Of a DNA stretch of 64,000 nucleotides, positions 34,647 to 54,831 are shown piece after piece. The stretch comes from Ephydatia muelleri (lineage: Eukaryota; Porifera; Demospongiae; Spongillida; Spongillidae): positions 4,569,911 through 4,633,910 of the forward strand of contig JABACO010000018.1 in assembly GCA_013339895.1 (NCBI GenBank), given 5' to 3'. The notes below the pieces were generated by a model. It made no database searches. It had not been told where the DNA came from and saw only the letters and a program-made list of their open reading frames with translations. The translations under genes and the position numbers were made by a program. Every line of letters starts with the position of its first letter. Positions within the stretch are counted from its first letter, which is position 1.

Positions 34647-36224
34647 GATTTACTATCACTTCAGTAACGACAAAATCTTCTTTCCAGTTGAGAGAAATGA
34701 TTTTTTTCCTTATGTACATGTATAGCAGGTGCACATTCCTTAATGGTTGCCAAGTAGTCTCGTACCCAGACCCAAATGTATGTAAGCATTATGCAGTACA
34801 ATACTATGCACACAGGTTCTGGCCAATGAATTTGTTCTGGTCTGTCAGAATATTAATGCTCCAACCAGAATTAATATGCCCCATATGCAAATGTTTTTTC
34901 TCCCCTACCTTTCCTTCACAGTTTACAAAGAGCACCCACAACATCATCTGGAACCACAAAACCACAAAACAGTATCATGGTTTACAAAGAGCACCCACAA
35001 CATCATCTGGAACCACAAAACCACAAAACAGTATCATGATCATGCCATCACATATGATCACCTCATTACCAAAGATGTTTACCACCCTAACCAGGAATCT
35101 ATATGTACCACTTCAGACTGTTGTGACATCTGCTCAGATTTATCACAGTGGATGAGCTTTAAGAAAATCATGAGCTGATCAATATTTCTATGTTGTTCCT
35201 CAGTGATGTTGCCAAGAGTACAGAAAAATTAATATATCTACAAGCTTCTGAATAACTGTAAGTCTTTTAGGGGAGCTAACCAATAAATAAATAAACAAAT
35301 AATCAGCTTTAAGAAAATCACGGAACCACACCTCATGGCAGCACTCACTAAGAAACGTTATCCAGAACCCATTTCCACACCACCCTTGAAGCAGTATCAA
35401 ATTTCGTTCCATCTGACTAGTTGTGCATGGATTACCAGGCACACTTTTTGACTTTTCTTGGCACGAACTCCGTTCCAGACTACAAGACCCAGGTTTTCCT
35501 CACCAATCAATTGTGAGTTATATGTTACATAACAATTGTGATGCATGAACATTTTTATGTGGTCACAAATGTGCAGAATTTGTCAGTTGTGAAGTGCTGG
35601 CATCTGGCTTGTCATGAACTCGGATATTTTGTTGAGGGAAAACCCATTCACATCTCTGGTTGGATTCTGTTGAGCAGCGAGGTTGCTAAGAAGCTTGTAC
35701 GCGGCATTCCACCAAACATTCCAGGACCTTCAACGTGTTGGCCAGACGCGGCATTCCACCAAACATTCCAGGACCTTCAACGTGTTGGCCAGACCCTCTG
35801 TACGTAGTATTATACTGCATAATGCTTACATACATGTACATTTGGGCCTGAGTACGAGACTACCCTGTAGTTGCCAGGCTGGACGTATCGAGCGCAATTA
35901 TGACATCACATACATGTTTTAAAGTAGAAACTTGGCAGGTGTTTGTTAATCGTACATGTATTACATTTAGCATGGAAGCACCTGTTTTCGCGAAAGTGTT
36001 TAAAGCTTAGATATATGTATAAACAATGGAGATGAGATTTTGGCTGAGCGGCTTTCAGAGTTGACCAAGGAAAAGAAAAAGGCTCGTTACAATGAGAACC
36101 CTGAGTTTAATGAAGAGTGCCAACTAACAACAAAGATATAGAAACAATCACTTGCTGCGAAACGAGCAAGGTACCAAGAAGACCCCGAGTCCATGCAAGT
36201 GTGCTCGGTACCAAGAAAACCTCA
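34647..36224. other. Non-coding part of block A-prime with two short tandem duplications
   Basis: No gene is recognised. A unit of about 60 bp (TTTACAAAGAGCACCCACAA start) is duplicated at about 34921-35040; block A has one copy. A 47-bp unit (GCGGCATTCCACCAAACATT start) is duplicated at about 35701-35795 within a segment that block A lacks. The end (36042-36225) carries the same RYxxxPE-type coding relic as 8333-8499, leading into the minisatellite. Confidence 0.5.
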
Positions 36225-36695
36225 ACTCCAAGCACTGTACGATGATGGTCCCGAGGCCAAGCACTGTACGATGATGGTCCCGAGGCCAAGCGCTGTACAA
36301 TGAAGGTCCTGAGGCCAAGCACTGTACGATGATGGTCCCGAGACCAAGCACTGTACAATGATGATCCCGAGACCAAGCACTGTACGATGATGGTCCCGAG
36401 GCCAAGCACCATATGATGATGGTCCCGAGACCAAGCACTGTACGATGATGGTCCTGAGGCCAAGCACTGTACGATGATGATCCCGAGGCCAAGCACTGTA
36501 CAATGATGGTCCCGAGACCAAGCACTGTACGATGATGGTCCCGAGGCCAAGCACTGTAAGATGATGGTCCCGAGGCCAAGCACTGTAAGATGATGGTCCC
36601 GAGGCCAAGCACTGTACAATGAAGGTCCCGAGGCCAAGCACTGTACAATGAAGGTCCCGAGGCCAAGCACTGTACAATGAAGGTCCCCAGGCCAA
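36225..36695. repeat. 29-bp minisatellite at the A-prime/B junction (about 16 units)
   Basis: The same 29-bp unit as at 8500-8890, with mixed GATGATGG and AATGAAGG variants. The left flank is shared with block A and the right flank (CAGGCTTCTCATGGCACCC) is shared with block B-prime at about 45402. It is therefore the physical link between blocks A-prime and B in this assembly. Confidence 0.95.
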
Positions 36696-36870
36696 GCAGG
36701 CTTCTCATGGCACCCAATACCAAGTAGACTCTGAGTCCAAGTGTGCTAGTGACCATGCTTGTTGCCATAGACACAGGGTCCATGCTTGACAATACGCGTG
36801 AAACAAGGTCAGTCCATGCAGTGCTGCCCTAATCATGTTTTTATACTGGTAGAATAAAAATTATGGAAAT

Positions 36871-37158
36871 AAGTAAATAAAAACTTCTCAATCGAGAAAG
36901 TGATCTTTAGGATGTAGGATTGGTGGTGCAAAGGCAAGGAAACAAGGTTCAGTACTGTTACAGTGGGATTTGATAGGATCATTAAACAGTCCTACATTTT
37001 GCAAATAAAGAAGCAGCTATTTGCAAAATGTAGCATTATTAGTTGTAGGATCCTATCAAACCCTACTGTAATAGTACTGTACCTTGTTTGCTTGTTTCTA
37101 CGATACAATACATCCTACAGATCCCTTTCTTGATAGAGAAGTTTTTTTAATTTACTTG
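36871..37158. mobile_element. 288-bp foldback MITE (copy B)
   Basis: The ends AAGTAAATAAAAACTTCTC and its approximate complement GAGAAGTTTTTTTAATTTACTT enclose arms of about 135 bp that pair through GGATTTGATAGGATC and GATCCTATCAAACCC to a 9-nt loop between GCAAATA and TATTTGC. The orthologous copy is at 45576-45858. It lies 3' of DHX16 exon 15. Confidence 0.85.
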
Positions 37159-37962
37159 TCAATATGATTCTTCATTGTGACCCTAAGCAGGCTAGAAGAA
37201 TTCCCAGATGAGGGCAAGCAGATAAAATAACTAGACTTTAAGGATCAGATCTGGTGAGTGACCACACAGTTCTAATGGACAGTTATTTTTTTACCAATCA
37301 ATGAAGGGGTAAAAACATTAACAAAAATGTTCTGCTCAGCTTGACTGAGCCAAACCTTTGTTATAGACGTGACCCTACATCTACATATATTACAACATGC
37401 TCTACCATCCTTAGCAAATTGTGTGAATATTGCTCACTGCTGAGAACTTGTCCGAGTCCAGAGTGGCACTGGAGATCAGCAACTTCAACTCTGGACGAAA
37501 TCTGGCAATGTCCTTGACCAGACCAAACAAGATGTCCGTGTGCAGTGTTCTCTCGTGGGCTTCATCGACCATCACCACACTGCAACACAAGTTACATCAA
37601 TGCCTATACACCAGCGCCAGCGTTCCCCCACCTTGATCTTTTGCAAGAGTACAGCAGTTGGTACATGGACACACTATACATCTGCAATGTGCAAAGCACC
37701 CCAAGTGCATGCCCGGAGTATTTAACACACATGAAGATCTACTGTACAGTACATACATATATGAGCATCATGCCCAGCTAAGCCTACAGTCATCAAAACA
37801 AGGATTAAGGTTTGATTGGTCATTTTGCAGCCCAATAATCACTTTTGAGCGGACAATTGTCAAATAATGATACCAAATGCGCAGAACACATGACCAGCAT
37901 GAATGCGTTCAAATGCATGATTTGACCAATGTCCTCCTGCTATTTTGAGCCCTGGTAACCTA

Positions 37963-38142
<180 letters not shown>

Positions 38143-38321
38143 CTATTACAGTAATTTAACCCTCAATTTGAATCTGGTTAGTTGGTTAATGCTGATCTTA
38201 ATAAGTTTATGTAAGGAAAGAATTATTGATTGGCTGATTTAGATGGTGAAAATAATGATCCTCTTGACCTACAGTACGACTCTTTGCCTGTAAGTACAGT
38301 GTAAAAAGTATTTGCGAATTA

Positions 38322-38552
<231 letters not shown>

Positions 38553-39138
38553 CTAAGGGGTGGGGGTGGGAGGAAACGCAATGGTGAAACGTAACAGACC
38601 ACGGTAGTGACAGGTATGGCAAATAAATATGAATGCAGTGCACATTGAACGTACATGTTAGTTTAATACTCTCATACATGTAAATGATAACATTCTGTAT
38701 AGACGTGCAATGTTTATATATTATACACTGTAGCTGTCCATGTCTGAGCAGGCAGGCATGGGGATGTACTGCATACTGTACGGGGAGGGGGGCACATGCG
38801 TATCCAACTTACGGCCTCAAATAGGTACTGAGGGATCTGAGTGGTTTTGCCTGAGCCAGTCTCCCCTTCAATGATCAGCACCTGGTCCAAACATACACAT
38901 ACATACAGAGAATATACATGTACATGTAACTGTACTGAACATGGAAACAACATCCCTGTACACAATAATGTAGTGTGGAACTACACATTACACACTCCAT
39001 TAAGAGCTCACTATACACTGCATCACGATCATGTGCAGCAATGCGGACGTCAACCAACTAACTGACATGCAACTGATCTTCTATTCCCAGCACAGGCATA
39101 AAATATTAGCACATGTGGGCATCCAGCCACCAATAGCA

Positions 39139-39610
39139 CCCCGGGAGAAAAAAACGGCGTAATCGCGCGTAATTGTGCGTGAAAAACGGCCATAAATGCG
39201 CCCAAATTACGCGGTCTTCAAAACGCTGTATCTTCTTGATTGTGCAATATAGTGGAGCTGCATTTTTGCATATTTACAAAGCGGCCCTGTGTCTATAGAA
39301 GTCCAAAGATGGTTTAGTTTGCGATGCATCGTTCCGAAGATATTCACATTCAAGTAAAGGGCTTGATTTCGCGGGGTTTTGTACTTGAAGCCCGCGAAAT
39401 CTTGCTCTACCTTGATTGTGAATATCTTCGGAACGATGCATCGCAAACTAAACCATCTTTGGACTTCTATAGACACAGGACCGCTTTATAATATGCCAAA
39501 TGTAGCTCTACTATATACACAATCAAGAAGATACAGCGTTTTGAAGGACTGCGTAATTTGGCGCGTTTATGGCCGTTTTCACACACAACTACGCGCGATT
39601 ACTCTCCGGG
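39139..39610. mobile_element. 470-bp foldback element inserted in the 27-bp minisatellite (B only)
   Basis: The left end is CCCGGGAGA and the right end TCTCCGGG. The arms pair over most of their length, for example AAACGGCCATAAATGCGC with GCGCGTTTATGGCCGTTTT and CATCGTTCCGAAGATATTC with its complement, meeting near GGGTTTTGTACTTGAAGC. Minisatellite units lie on both sides (AATAGCAC | ACATGTG). Block B-prime lacks it, so it inserted after the copies separated. Confidence 0.85.
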
Positions 39611-40548
39611 ACATGTGTGCATCCAGCCACCAATAGCACATGTGGACATCCAGCCACCAATAGCACATGTGGGCATCCAGCCACCAATAGCGCATGTGTG
39701 CATCCAGCCACCAATAGCACATGTGGGCATCCAGCCACCAATAGCACATGTGGGTCATCCAGCCACCAATAGCACATGTGGGCATCCAGCCACCGATAGC
39801 ACATGTGGGCATCCAGCCACCAATAGCACATGTGGCATCCAATGCACATCAATAGCACATGTGGGCATCCAGCCACCAATAGCACATGTGTGCATCCAGC
39901 CACCAATAGCACATGTGGACATCCAGCCACCAATAGCGCATTGTGGACCATCCAGCCACCAATAGCGCATGTGTGCATCCAGCCACCAATAGCACATGTG
40001 TGCATCCAGCCACCAATAGCACATGTGGGCATCCAATGCACATCAATAGCACATGTGGGCATCCAGCCACCAATAGCACATGTGGGCATCCATGCACACT
40101 AATAGCACATGTGTGCATCCAGCCACCAATAGCACATGTGGACATCCAGCCACCAATAGCACATGTGTGCATCCAGCCACCAATAGCACATGTGGGCATC
40201 CAGCCACCAATAGCACATGTGGGCATCCAGCCACCAATAGCGCATGTGTGCATCCAGCCACCAATAGCACATGTGGGCATCCAGCCACCAATAGCACATG
40301 TGGGCATCCAATGCACATCAATAGCACATGTGGGCATCCAGCCACCAATAGCACATGTGTGCATCCAGCCACCAATAGCACATGTGGGCATCCAGCCACC
40401 AATAGCACATGTGGGCATTCCAGCCACCAATAGCACATGTGGCCATCCAGCCACCAATAGCACATGTGGGCATCCATGCACACTAATAGCACATGTGTGA
40501 TCCAGCCACCAATAGCACATGTGTGCATCCAGCCACCAATAGCACATG
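39611..40548. repeat. 27-bp minisatellite (block B, about 34 units)
   Basis: The unit is 27 bp: GCACATGTGGGCATCC then AGCCACCAATA. Variants are GTGTGCATCC, GTGGACATCC and a recurrent form with ATGCACATCAATA. A first partial unit lies at 39106-39138, left of the foldback element. Because 27 is a multiple of 3, long repetitive reading frames exist on both strands; they are not genes. The array lies in the intron between DHX16 exons 11 and 12. Confidence 0.96.
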
Positions 40549-41378
40549 CCACATCAGTGCAAGCAGGTTCCACACACTGGTGTTCTTCAACAGCCTTCAA
40601 CAGAGCCTCCCTGTACGCATAGATGGGCAGGCTCTTCCTTGTCTGAAGGGCATCAATACATACAGAAGGTGTGGTTTATAGCATGTCTCCCCAGTCCTTG
40701 GATTGCTATTCTAAAACACACTCAGTAAACAGAGAGCTAGAATACTCCACAGTAATACATACCACACCTTGTGAACACATGAATGACAATCTATACGAGC
40801 AAAATTTTGGCTAGTTTACATGATAGACCAGTGTCACTGCAACACAGAGAATATTTGTAGTGAAACAAAGTCATCTTAGTTAGGGCAACGGCTGGACTGT
40901 ACCAATCCACTTGAAGTGAATGACATCATGCAGGGACAGAACTGCAGGCCTGTGCACTCACCTCAGCAAGGGTCATCTTGCGTACTTCCTCCTTCAGAAG
41001 GACGATCCTCCTGTTTAAAACACACTTAGTGAAGAACTACACAAGTGTGCCACTACCATGTCACTTCTGTTGCCAGCCACTGTCTCTGTCATAACAAACG
41101 TTATTGGTCTTCCAAAACCAAGTCATACTCTTGTTGCTGGAGAATGAAGTGGGCACACATACTCATATATATATACCTGTATGTGCAACGCAAGTCAAAT
41201 GTGCATACAATTTACATGTACATGTATGTACTGTAGATGACTCATATACTAGCACTTTCTAATCATAGACTCACACAGCATAAACCCTACATGCCTACAA
41301 GCTACCAAGTGTACACACTTATATGCGAGAATGAATTTTATACAATTCATTCATTTAGATATTACTGAAGTATGCTGA

Positions 41379-41594
41379 TCTTGAACTGACAATTGCCAAA
41401 AATTGGTTGCTAAAAAACCATATTCAAATTCAATTTAGAATGTCAAAGTTATTAGATGTTTGTGAACAACAATTCTATACAACCCAATAAGCATTAGCTT
41501 TTAAACACTCTTGATTCTTCACTAATAATATATTGAATATTTCCATACTTCATACTGATGCTGCCATTAGTGGTCACCATAGATGAGTTAACAC
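41379..41594. other. Intron segment inverted relative to block B-prime
   Basis: In block B this piece of the exon 8/9 intron reads ATCTTGAACTGACAATTGCC ... CCATAGATGAGTTAACAC. In B-prime (52188-52450) the same sequence is reverse-complemented: GTGTTAACTCACCTATGG ... GCCAATTGTCAGTTCAAGAT. Flanking intron sequence is collinear on both sides apart from small losses. Confidence 0.85.
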
Positions 41595-42008
41595 CTCCAC
41601 AAAAATACAGTGTACACGCACATATATGTAGGCCATCATCTCATCAGAACTGTAACAGTCAAGGCAAACAATACAGTTTCTGCTACTAACCTTATTCTTC
41701 TCCTTTGCATCCTTGGCTCCAAATCTGACTGTAGCTATGCCCATTTGCTCCTCCTCCCACTTCTTGATATCCGCATTGGGTCCAAGCTATTGGTCAGGAG
41801 GATACAGTGCAGGCCCAGTGAACAAACCACATGTTCTTACATCATACGGTATCTGTTAACCTCATAACAGTTCATCATGCTTCAATACTCAAGCATCATA
41901 TGCATCTGCTATAGTTTTAATTTGGCCCCACCAGGCCTTGCTAACTCCTTCAGATGCAGTAAAACTGTACATGAACCTCCTCCTCCCTGCAATACACACT
42001 GAATGTTT

Positions 42009-42009
<1 letters not shown>

Positions 42010-42090
<81 letters not shown>

Positions 42091-42105
42091 CACACACACC
42101 ACACA

Positions 42106-42172
<67 letters not shown>

Positions 42173-42178
42173 CACACA
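42010..42178. repeat. (CA)n microsatellite, block B
   Basis: A CA tract of about 165 bp with a few interruptions (CCCCACACACACC), ending 11 bp before DHX16 exon 7. The corresponding tract in B-prime (52855-52985) is shorter and mixed. Confidence 0.97.
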
Positions 42179-43239
42179 CACTCACTCACCTCCTGTTTCT
42201 CCTCTCTGGCTCCAGGTCATACTTAGTCGGTTTCTGTAGTCATAAGAACACATATCTATTTCATCCCAAAAGACATACATGTATATGTACATGGGCACAC
42301 ATGCATGTATAATGTTCTGTGTACATGTATGAGTATAAGCACAATCATGAACTGTTGAACATCCCATTTAATGAACACCTCCTAATACCTCATATGCAGG
42401 GCAGAAGACATGCAAACTAAAATCACACAGGTTACCACAGGGACAAATACATCGCATTTCATTGCAGATGGCTCACCATGTCCTCTGTAGGAATGTTGTA
42501 GCGATGGACCTTCTCAAGCTCTGCTGCCTGTAGAAGCATTTGAAAGAAACATATCTAAATATGCCAAATTCACTCCTGCTCAATCTTGAAGGGACAACAT
42601 ATGAACTTTTAGAAATAAAACAAAACTTCAACTTTCAAATTTCTAAACTCAACAATCATACTTTTTAAGGTAGAAACGTTCTAGGCTAGCAAGCAAAACC
42701 ACCATGTTTTTAATAACCATCTATTTGTTGTACCAAAGCAACTATAGAAGTTTGATGCAATGGCTGGAAGAGAGGAGCTACCATACACTGTACAAGCTAA
42801 CTAGACATGTATCTAGCGGTCCTTTCAATGGAGACTCAGACAGTGAGATGCGAAAGGTGCTTATGAAAAACCACAGAAAACAAGATGGGGGTGAGCCATT
42901 AACTTAAAATGGCCATATTTTCTAGACAGTCGGTATAAAAATGCAAGTACTGGTTCTTACAACACAAGTAACAAGGTCATTTTACCATGTCTGTGCCCCA
43001 CTAGGCAATGTACATGCACACAAAGTTAAGAACATGGCAATGCACTAGGGTCTGCTCATAATGCAAGGAAATATGTACTGACCCTCTACAACTGATCTAC
43101 CTCACCTTGGCATGATCTGAAGCCAATTGGTACACAGTTTTCTTGTACTCCATTTCAGACTTCTCACGCTCTGTCAACCTGGGAACAGACCATTGTCATT
43201 GCAGTGAAACAAATATTATGAAAGAAGTACACAAACCAT

Positions 43240-44239
43240 NNNNNNNNNNNNNNNNNNNNNNNNNNNNNNNNNNNNNNNNNNNNNNNNNNNNNNNNNNNNN
43301 NNNNNNNNNNNNNNNNNNNNNNNNNNNNNNNNNNNNNNNNNNNNNNNNNNNNNNNNNNNNNNNNNNNNNNNNNNNNNNNNNNNNNNNNNNNNNNNNNNNN
43401 NNNNNNNNNNNNNNNNNNNNNNNNNNNNNNNNNNNNNNNNNNNNNNNNNNNNNNNNNNNNNNNNNNNNNNNNNNNNNNNNNNNNNNNNNNNNNNNNNNNN
43501 NNNNNNNNNNNNNNNNNNNNNNNNNNNNNNNNNNNNNNNNNNNNNNNNNNNNNNNNNNNNNNNNNNNNNNNNNNNNNNNNNNNNNNNNNNNNNNNNNNNN
43601 NNNNNNNNNNNNNNNNNNNNNNNNNNNNNNNNNNNNNNNNNNNNNNNNNNNNNNNNNNNNNNNNNNNNNNNNNNNNNNNNNNNNNNNNNNNNNNNNNNNN
43701 NNNNNNNNNNNNNNNNNNNNNNNNNNNNNNNNNNNNNNNNNNNNNNNNNNNNNNNNNNNNNNNNNNNNNNNNNNNNNNNNNNNNNNNNNNNNNNNNNNNN
43801 NNNNNNNNNNNNNNNNNNNNNNNNNNNNNNNNNNNNNNNNNNNNNNNNNNNNNNNNNNNNNNNNNNNNNNNNNNNNNNNNNNNNNNNNNNNNNNNNNNNN
43901 NNNNNNNNNNNNNNNNNNNNNNNNNNNNNNNNNNNNNNNNNNNNNNNNNNNNNNNNNNNNNNNNNNNNNNNNNNNNNNNNNNNNNNNNNNNNNNNNNNNN
44001 NNNNNNNNNNNNNNNNNNNNNNNNNNNNNNNNNNNNNNNNNNNNNNNNNNNNNNNNNNNNNNNNNNNNNNNNNNNNNNNNNNNNNNNNNNNNNNNNNNNN
44101 NNNNNNNNNNNNNNNNNNNNNNNNNNNNNNNNNNNNNNNNNNNNNNNNNNNNNNNNNNNNNNNNNNNNNNNNNNNNNNNNNNNNNNNNNNNNNNNNNNNN
44201 NNNNNNNNNNNNNNNNNNNNNNNNNNNNNNNNNNNNNNN
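43240..44239. other. Assembly gap, exactly 1000 N
   Basis: A round-number N run marks a scaffold join of unknown true size. Block B ends at its left edge in mid-homology with B-prime (B-prime continues at 53999). The right edge begins about 160 bp before a minisatellite. Any reading frame across it is meaningless. Confidence 1.
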
Positions 44240-44399
44240 GATACACATTGGATGTGGTTTGTGTTGTCTGTATGTGCTGTTCGCGAGTTCTGTACACTGT
44301 TATATATATTCAGCCTAGTTGGCAGTCGTGCACAGGTGACGCTGCACCAAGAGTTGTCAATATGCATGGCGTAAGGGTGGTGTACATGTACGAGGAGGG

Positions 44400-45405
44400 A
44401 GGTCCCGAGGCCAAGCACTGTACGATGAAGGTCCTGAGGCCAAGCACTGTACAATGAAGGTCCCGAGGCCAAGCACTGTACAATGATGGTCCCGAGGCCA
44501 AGCACTGTACAATGAAGGTCCCGAGACCAAGCACTGTACAATGAAGGTCCTGAGGCCAAGCACTGTACAATGAATGTCCTGAGGTCAAGCACTGTACAAT
44601 GAAGGTCCCGAGGCCAAGCACTGTACAATGAAGGTCCTGAGGCCAAGCACTGTACGATGAAGGTCCCGAGGCCAAGCACTGTACAATGAAGGTCCCAAGG
44701 CCAAGCACTGTACAATGAAGGTCCCGAGGCCAAGCACCGTACAATGAAGGTCCTGAGGCCAAGCACTGTACAATGAAGGTCCCGAGACCAAGCACTGTAC
44801 AATGAAGGTCCCGAGGCCAAGCACTGTACAATGAAGGTCCTGAGGCCAAGCACTGTACAATGAAGGTCCCGAGGCCAAGCACTGTACAATGAAGGTCCCG
44901 AGGCCAAGCACTGTACAATGAAGGTCCCGAGGTCAAGCACTGTACAATGAAGGTCCCGAGGTCAAGCACTGTACAATGAAGGTCCCGAGGCCAAGCACTG
45001 TACGATGAAGGTCCCGAGGCCAAGCACTGTACAATGAAGGTCCCGAGGCCAAGCACTGTACAATGAAGGTCCTGAGGCCAAGCACTGTACAATGAAGGTC
45101 CCGAGGCCAAGCACTGTACAATGAAGGTCCCGAGACGAAGCACTGTACAATGAAGGTCCTGAGGCCAAGCACTGTACAATGAAGGTCCCCAAGGCCAAGC
45201 ACTGTACAATGAAGGTCCCCAGGCCAAGCACTGTACAAAGAAGGTCCCGAGGTCAAGCACTGTACAATGAAGGTCCCGAGGCCAAGCACTGTACAATGAA
45301 GGTCCCCAGGCCAAGCACTGTACAATGAAGGTCCCCAGGCCAAGCACTGTACAATGAAGGTCCCCAGGCCAAGCACTGTACAATGAAGGTCCCCAGGCCA
45401 AGCAG
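44400..45405. repeat. 29-bp minisatellite, block B-prime (about 34 units)
   Basis: The longest and most uniform array of the 29-bp unit; most units are the AATGAAGG variant. All three minus-strand frames are open for over 1 kb for the reason given at 8500-8890. The right flank CAGGCTTCTCATGGCACCC is shared with block B. Confidence 0.96.
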
Positions 45406-45575
45406 GCTTCTCATGGCACCCAATGCCAAGAAGACTCTGAGTCCAAGTGTGCTAGTGACCACGCTTGTTGCCATAGACACAGGGTCCATGCTTGACAATA
45501 AGCGTGAAACAAGGTCAGTCCATGCAGTGCTGCCCTAATAATGTTTTTATACTGGTAGAATAAACATTAGGGAAT

Positions 45576-45858
45576 AAGTAAATAAAAACTTCTCAATCGA
45601 GAAAGTGATCTTTAGGATGTAGGATTGGTGGTGCAAAGGCAAGGAAACAAGGTACAGTACTGTTACAGTGGGATTTGATAGGATCATTAAACAGTCCTAC
45701 ATTTTATAAAGAAGCAGCTATTTGCAAAATGTAGCATTATTAGTTGTAGGATCCTATCAAACCCTACTGTAATAGTACTGTACCTTGTTTGCTTGCTTCC
45801 ACGGTACAATACATCCTACAGATCCCTTTCTTGTAGAGAAGTTTTTTTAATTTACTTG
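45576..45858. mobile_element. 283-bp foldback MITE (copy B-prime)
   Basis: Orthologous to 36871-37158, with a shorter centre (ACATTTTATAAAGAAGCAG). Confidence 0.85.
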
Positions 45859-46143
45859 TCAATATGATTTTTCATTGTGACCCTAAGCAGGCTAGAAGAA
45901 TTCCCAGATGAGGGCAAGCAGATTAAATAACTACACTGTAAGGATCAGATCTGGTGAGTGACCACACAGTTCTAATGGACAGTTATTTTTTTACCAATCA
46001 ACTACATGTACGAGGTAAAAACATGAATAACAATGTTCTGCTCAGCTTGACTGAGCCAAACCTTTGTTATAGATGTGACCCTACATATACATATATTACA
46101 ACATGCTCTACCATCCTTAGCAAATTGTGTGAATATTGCTCAC

Positions 46144-53933
<7,790 letters not shown>

Positions 53934-54831
53934 CTGGGAACAGACCATTGTCATTGCAGTGAAACAAATATTATGAAAGAAGTACACAAACCATTCACCA
54001 TGCTGCAACATGTATGCCAATAGAACTGTACGTTACATTTATGGTGGAAGCCGCCAGTGTGCAAAAGCAGCTGACCCATTTGTGCACATGACGATGCATA
54101 CTCAACAGTGCAGTTGCAGCTGTGCCTTAGGGTGCAGTTGTGGGAAACACCACTCGATATGCAGCACATTCCAGATCACACTGAATATTCATGCGATGAA
54201 CAGACCTCAGCAAAAGCCAAATACAGCAGCAATAGAGAAAATGTCTTACAAGAAGTATGCACAACTACATGTATGAGGTTATTGCAAGTCCTTGTACCAA
54301 TGAGAATGCACAATAGACTTTTACACACAATATAGCAAATAGACCAACTTTAAAAAAACTGCCTCTTGGTGGAACCTTGTAATATTGATAAACATACTCT
54401 ATGTACAGCAACATGTGCACGCTTCCTTATTGTGATGCACTTTGTAAAGCTATTTAAAGCTCCGCTATGCGTTCAATCAAATTTCTAAATGTCCACTCAA
54501 TTATGCAGGCTTTGATCTACCAAATGTCAGAACATCATATTTTGCACACTGCATATGCGTATGCATGCTCCATGTTACACTACAGAGCATGGATATTAAA
54601 CGTGGACAGAGGATGAGGATGGAAGAGGAAGGATATGGATGTAGTCGATAAGGCGTGAGGAGAAACAGAGCTGGATGGAAATAATGAGGTGATTGAAGAA
54701 CAAAAAGATGGATGAGTGTAACTAATGTATGCAAGTGTCATCATTAGTTATTAATGCCCAAATCGACTGCTTTTTCCAAGTGTTAGATTGATGAAAGTGA
54801 AGCACATGTATGCATACAAACACAAACTCAC
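53934..54831. other. DHX16 intron 4, nothing else seen
   Basis: Spacer between exons 5 and 4. No repeat or second gene was recognised. 53999 onward is the first sequence of this intron not present in block B, because block B is cut by the gap. Confidence 0.5.

Noticed and set aside
39579-40600. Long reading frames on both strands with 9-residue repeats (HVGIQPPIA, HMCYWWLDA types)
   Set aside because: They are the 27-bp minisatellite read in its open frames; no start context, no unique domain, and the array lies in a DHX16 intron.
41889-42312. Cys/Val or His/Thr homopolymeric 'proteins' over the CA tract
   Set aside because: Dinucleotide repeat translated; no biological support.
43143-44940. 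Reading frames of several hundred residues across 43.2-44.9 kb
   Set aside because: They consist mostly of the 1000-N gap plus minisatellite.
44400-45405. CRISPR-like array (regular 29-bp repeats)
   Set aside because: Units are head-to-tail with no spacers, and the genome is eukaryotic; it is a minisatellite.
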